Shown here: positions 14,449 to 16,065 of the stretch, piece after piece | How the letters are laid out: the number at the start of each line of letters is the position of its first letter | Position numbering within the stretch: the stretch's first letter is position 1 | DNA from: SCTD01 sp046593875 | GTDB taxonomy: Bacteria > Actinomycetota > Actinomycetes > Mycobacteriales > SCTD01 | NCBI GenBank assembly: GCA_046593875.1 | Contig: JBKJQQ010000194.1 | Span: 1 to 16,065 of the forward strand | Direction: 5' to 3' | DNA: 16,065 bases | Translations under genes and position numbers: made by a program | The notes under the pieces: model-generated | Told to the model about the DNA's origin: nothing | The model's database searches: none | The model's input: the letters and a program-made list of their open reading frames with translations, nothing else

Positions 14449-15504
14449 CCGGCGGGGCGGTGGCGCGGGGCAGCACCCGACGGGGCACCGGTCGTGCGTC
14501 GCGAGCGCACCGTGCGAGGACAGCTCCGGACCGCTCAGCCGCTCGACAACGAGGTCGCGCAGCATCGCGACGAACTCCGCGTCCGTGCCGACGGTCGCCG
14601 ACCGCTTGAGGGTGAAGCCGTCCAGGTGCGAGACCTGCTGCTGCGCCTGGTGATCCAGGTCGTAGAGCACCTCGACGTGATCGCTGGTGAAGCCGATCGG
14701 CACCATGACCGCCTCGCGCACGCCGCCGGCGTGCAGGGCAAGCAGGTGGTCGCCCACGTCGGGCTCGAGCCACGGGACCTGCGGCGGACCGCTACGCGAC
14801 TGGAACACCAGGTCCCACTCCCACGTGCCCCCGAGCCGGGCGACGACGCCGGCCGCCGCCTCGCGCAGCGCGGCGACGTAGGCACCGCCGTCGGGCCCGC
14901 TGGACTCCGCCATGACGGTCGGGATGCTGTGCGCGGTGAAGACGAGCCGCGCGCCGGGGGCCGGCCTGGTCGCGGCGACGCCGCGGGCCATCGGCGCGAG
15001 GAAGCCCTCCTCCGGCCAGTAGTGCCGCAGCTTGCTGACCAGCGGCGCCCCCGGCACCTCAGCGCGCGCCCGCCACCAGTCCTCGCGGTACTGCCGGCAG
15101 CCGCTGTAGGACGGGAAGGCGCTGGTCACGACGGCCAGGGCGTGGCGCACCCCGTCGTCGCGCATCTGGGCCAACGCATCAGCGAGGTAGGGCTGCCAGT
15201 TCCGGTTTCCCCAGTAGACCGGCAGCTGCGGCCCCCGGGTGGCGAGCTCGCCCTCGAGCGCCGCCTTCAGTGCTCGCGCCTGCTCGTTGATCGGCGAGAC
15301 GCCCCCGAAGACCTCGAGGTAGTGGCTGCCCACCTGCTCGAGGCGCGCCTGCGGGATGTCCCGGCCGCGGGTCACGTTCTGCAGGAACGGCAGGACGTCG
15401 TCCGGCCCCTCGGGCCCACCGAAGGAGACCAGCAGCAGCGCGTCGACCGGGGGCGCCTCGAGTGGTCGGTCGTCGATGCCTTCGTACGCGCCTGCTCCGG
15501 TCAC
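14446..15504 (-). CDS. hemH: Ferrochelatase (coproporphyrin-type) with candidate [2Fe-2S] cysteines
   Basis: Inserts ferrous iron into a porphyrin in heme synthesis; in Actinobacteria the substrate is coproporphyrin III (CpfC). The 352-residue protein has LLLVSFGGPEGPDDVLPFL at the N-terminus, TSAFPSYSGCRQYRED (Cys136), FTAHSIP with catalytic His192, and GFTSDHVEVLYDLD with Glu278. The C-terminal DRCPVGCCP supplies Cys340, 344 and 345. Actinobacterial ferrochelatases bind a [2Fe-2S] cluster with one internal and three C-terminal cysteines; the same four are present here, though spaced C-x3-C-C rather than the C-x6-C-x-C I recall from M. tuberculosis. Start GTG 15504 gives the usual short N-terminus; a CAAGAT box 6 bases upstream could allow leaderless expression. 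First gene of a unit with the GH13 gene. Confidence 0.95.
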   Translation of the reverse strand: MTGAGAYEGIDDRPLEAPPVDALLLVSFGGPEGPDDVLPFLQNVTRGRDIPQARLEQVGSHYLEVFGGVSPINEQARALKAALEGELATRGPQLPVYWGNRNWQPYLADALAQMRDDGVRHALAVVTSAFPSYSGCRQYREDWWRARAEVPGAPLVSKLRHYWPEEGFLAPMARGVAATRPAPGARLVFTAHSIPTVMAESSGPDGGAYVAALREAAAGVVARLGGTWEWDLVFQSRSGPPQVPWLEPDVGDHLLALHAGGVREAVMVPIGFTSDHVEVLYDLDHQAQQQVSHLDGFTLKRSATVGTDAEFVAMLRDLVVERLSGPELSSHGALATHDRCPVGCCPAPPPRR

Positions 15505-15637
15505 CGCCCGATCTTGCCCTGAACGAGCCGGGGCCGCCCGCCCAGCGCGGGTCGGACCGAGGCAGTCACCTTCGGAGTAGCCGCTCGTTGTGACGGGAAG
15601 TACCGGAGAGCGGCCGCGCCCGGGCCGCACGACTGCT

Positions 15638-15642
15638 GGAGG
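15638..15642 (+). promoter_or_regulatory. Shine-Dalgarno GGAGG of the proline-rich protein gene
   Basis: GGAGG lies 4 bases before GTG 15647 and fixes that start; an ATG at 15689 lies inside the signal peptide and has no such site. The divergent region 15505-15646 holds no promoter I can call with confidence. Confidence 0.7.
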
Positions 15643-15646
15643 CACC

Positions 15647-16065
15647 GTGTCCCTGCCAGATCGCTCCCGTCGTGCCGCTGCAGTCGGGATGAGCGCCCTC
15701 GCGCTCGCCCTGTGCGGCGGGACTGCCTGGGCATCTGCGCCGGTCCACACCCAGATCCTCCCCCCCGCGCCCATCCCGGTGATCGACCCGGCCACGGGTT
15801 GGCCGATCGACCCGGTCACCGGACGGCCGATCGACCCAGCGACGGGCCTGCCGGTTCCCTTGCCCGCCCCGGCGCCCGCACCGGCGCCGGTCCCTGCCCT
15901 CCCGGTCCCCGCCCTCCCCGTGCCCGTCAAGCCGGCCGCCCCCGCAGCCGGACCGGTCACCCAGCCCTGGGGCTGGCCGGCGGCGGGCTGGGGCTGGGTG
16001 ACCGGTCCGGCTGCGGGGGCGGCCGGCTTGACGGGCACGGGGAGGGCGGGGACCGGGAGGGCAGG
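15647..16065 (+). CDS. Secreted proline-rich protein (3' end cut off)
   Basis: Begins MSLPDRSRRAAAVGMSALA with a signal peptide (about 1-30, cleavage near AWASA), so exported. The mature region starts VHTQILPPAP and has three perfect-length tandem 8-residue units IDPATGWP, IDPVTGRP, IDPATGLP, then a Pro/Ala/Val run (PAPAPAPVPALPVPALPVPVKP). From about 15893 the DNA is the left arm of a perfect inverted repeat, so the residues after about PVTQP may not be genuine: they change from Pro/Ala-rich to Gly/Trp/Arg-rich (WGWPAAGWGW, GTGRAGTGRAG). No catalytic domain is visible in the roughly 105 trustworthy residues. Possibly a cell-wall or matrix linker protein, or the N-terminal linker of a larger exported enzyme. 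Confidence 0.65.
   Translation, partial: MSLPDRSRRAAAVGMSALALALCGGTAWASAPVHTQILPPAPIPVIDPATGWPIDPVTGRPIDPATGLPVPLPAPAPAPAPVPALPVPALPVPVKPAAPAAGPVTQPWGWPAAGWGWVTGPAAGAAGLTGTGRAGTGRA
15782..15853 (+). repeat. Three tandem 24-base coding repeats
   Basis: Units at 15782-15805, 15806-15829 and 15830-15853 each encode I-D-P-[A/V]-T-G-[W/R/L]-P. All begin ATCGACCC, and synonymous or single-residue differences show they are diverged copies, not a recent expansion. Confidence 0.85.
15893..16065. repeat. 75-bp perfect inverted repeat with 23-base loop at the window end
   Basis: Bases 15893-15967 and 15991-16065 are exact reverse complements, checked base by base, with bases 15968-15990 between. The right arm ends exactly at the last base, so the true extent is unknown. 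It lies within the proline-rich gene. An assembly or amplification fold-back at a contig end is the likeliest explanation; a genuine chromosomal hairpin of this length in coding sequence would be unusual. Confidence 0.95.

Noticed and set aside
15505..15646. A riboswitch (for example c-di-AMP type) before the exported protein gene
   Set aside because: The 142-base divergent region shows no recognisable conserved riboswitch core; exported actinobacterial proteins sometimes have one, so it was looked for.
15507..16038. N-terminal extension of the ferrochelatase frame to 16038
   Set aside because: It runs antisense through the proline-rich gene and the inverted repeat; ferrochelatases begin near GTG 15504.

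Overview
The window looks like chromosomal DNA of a high-GC actinomycete. The sequence is strongly GC-rich with third-position G/C bias, GTG and TTG starts are common, several start codons sit right after TAnnnT-type boxes (leaderless style), and gene families typical of Actinobacteria are present (DUF3097, two-ACT SerB, ferrochelatase with candidate [2Fe-2S] cysteines). Both ends cut through genes, and the right end lies inside a perfect inverted repeat, so the window may be a complete assembly contig. I see no tRNA, rRNA, CRISPR array, insertion sequence or phage gene.

Layout. (1) 1-973: a truncated NemA-type alkene reductase on the minus strand, and a divergent intergenic region with a perfect 7-bp-arm palindrome that could be an operator. 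(2) 973-3789: a stand-alone thiamine-diphosphate E1/transketolase-like enzyme, then a frameshifted cupin remnant and about 170 bases without a recognisable gene. (3) 3790-6135, minus strand: a YqjM-type old yellow enzyme, an RNA 2'-O-methyltransferase (SpoU/TrmH) starting inside its stop codon, and a small lipoprotein. (4) 6226-6704, plus strand: two small genes, a two-helix membrane protein and an unknown 89-residue protein whose best start is CTG overlapping the preceding stop. (5) 6701-10864, minus strand: a secreted, LPATG-anchored phosphodiesterase, DUF3097 and a superfamily-2 helicase, tightly packed. (6) 10932-12895, plus strand: an unknown protein translationally coupled to phosphoserine phosphatase serB. 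(7) 12900-15504, minus strand: a ferrochelatase followed by a GH13 alpha-glucosidase. (8) 15647-end, plus strand: a secreted proline-rich protein that runs into the terminal palindrome.

Functionally this is mostly core and housekeeping metabolism: serine synthesis, heme synthesis, alpha-glucoside hydrolysis, RNA modification, and flavin ene-reductases of two classes. I find no clear new multi-gene defence or mobile system. The most notable points are promoter-like hexamers fused to upstream stop codons at three gene junctions, a 12-base box shared by two presumed leaderless starts, the 75-bp perfect inverted repeat at the right end, a putative operator between the alkene reductase and the E1-like gene, the cupin pseudogene, and the sortase-type surface phosphodiesterase linked to a DUF3097-helicase pair.
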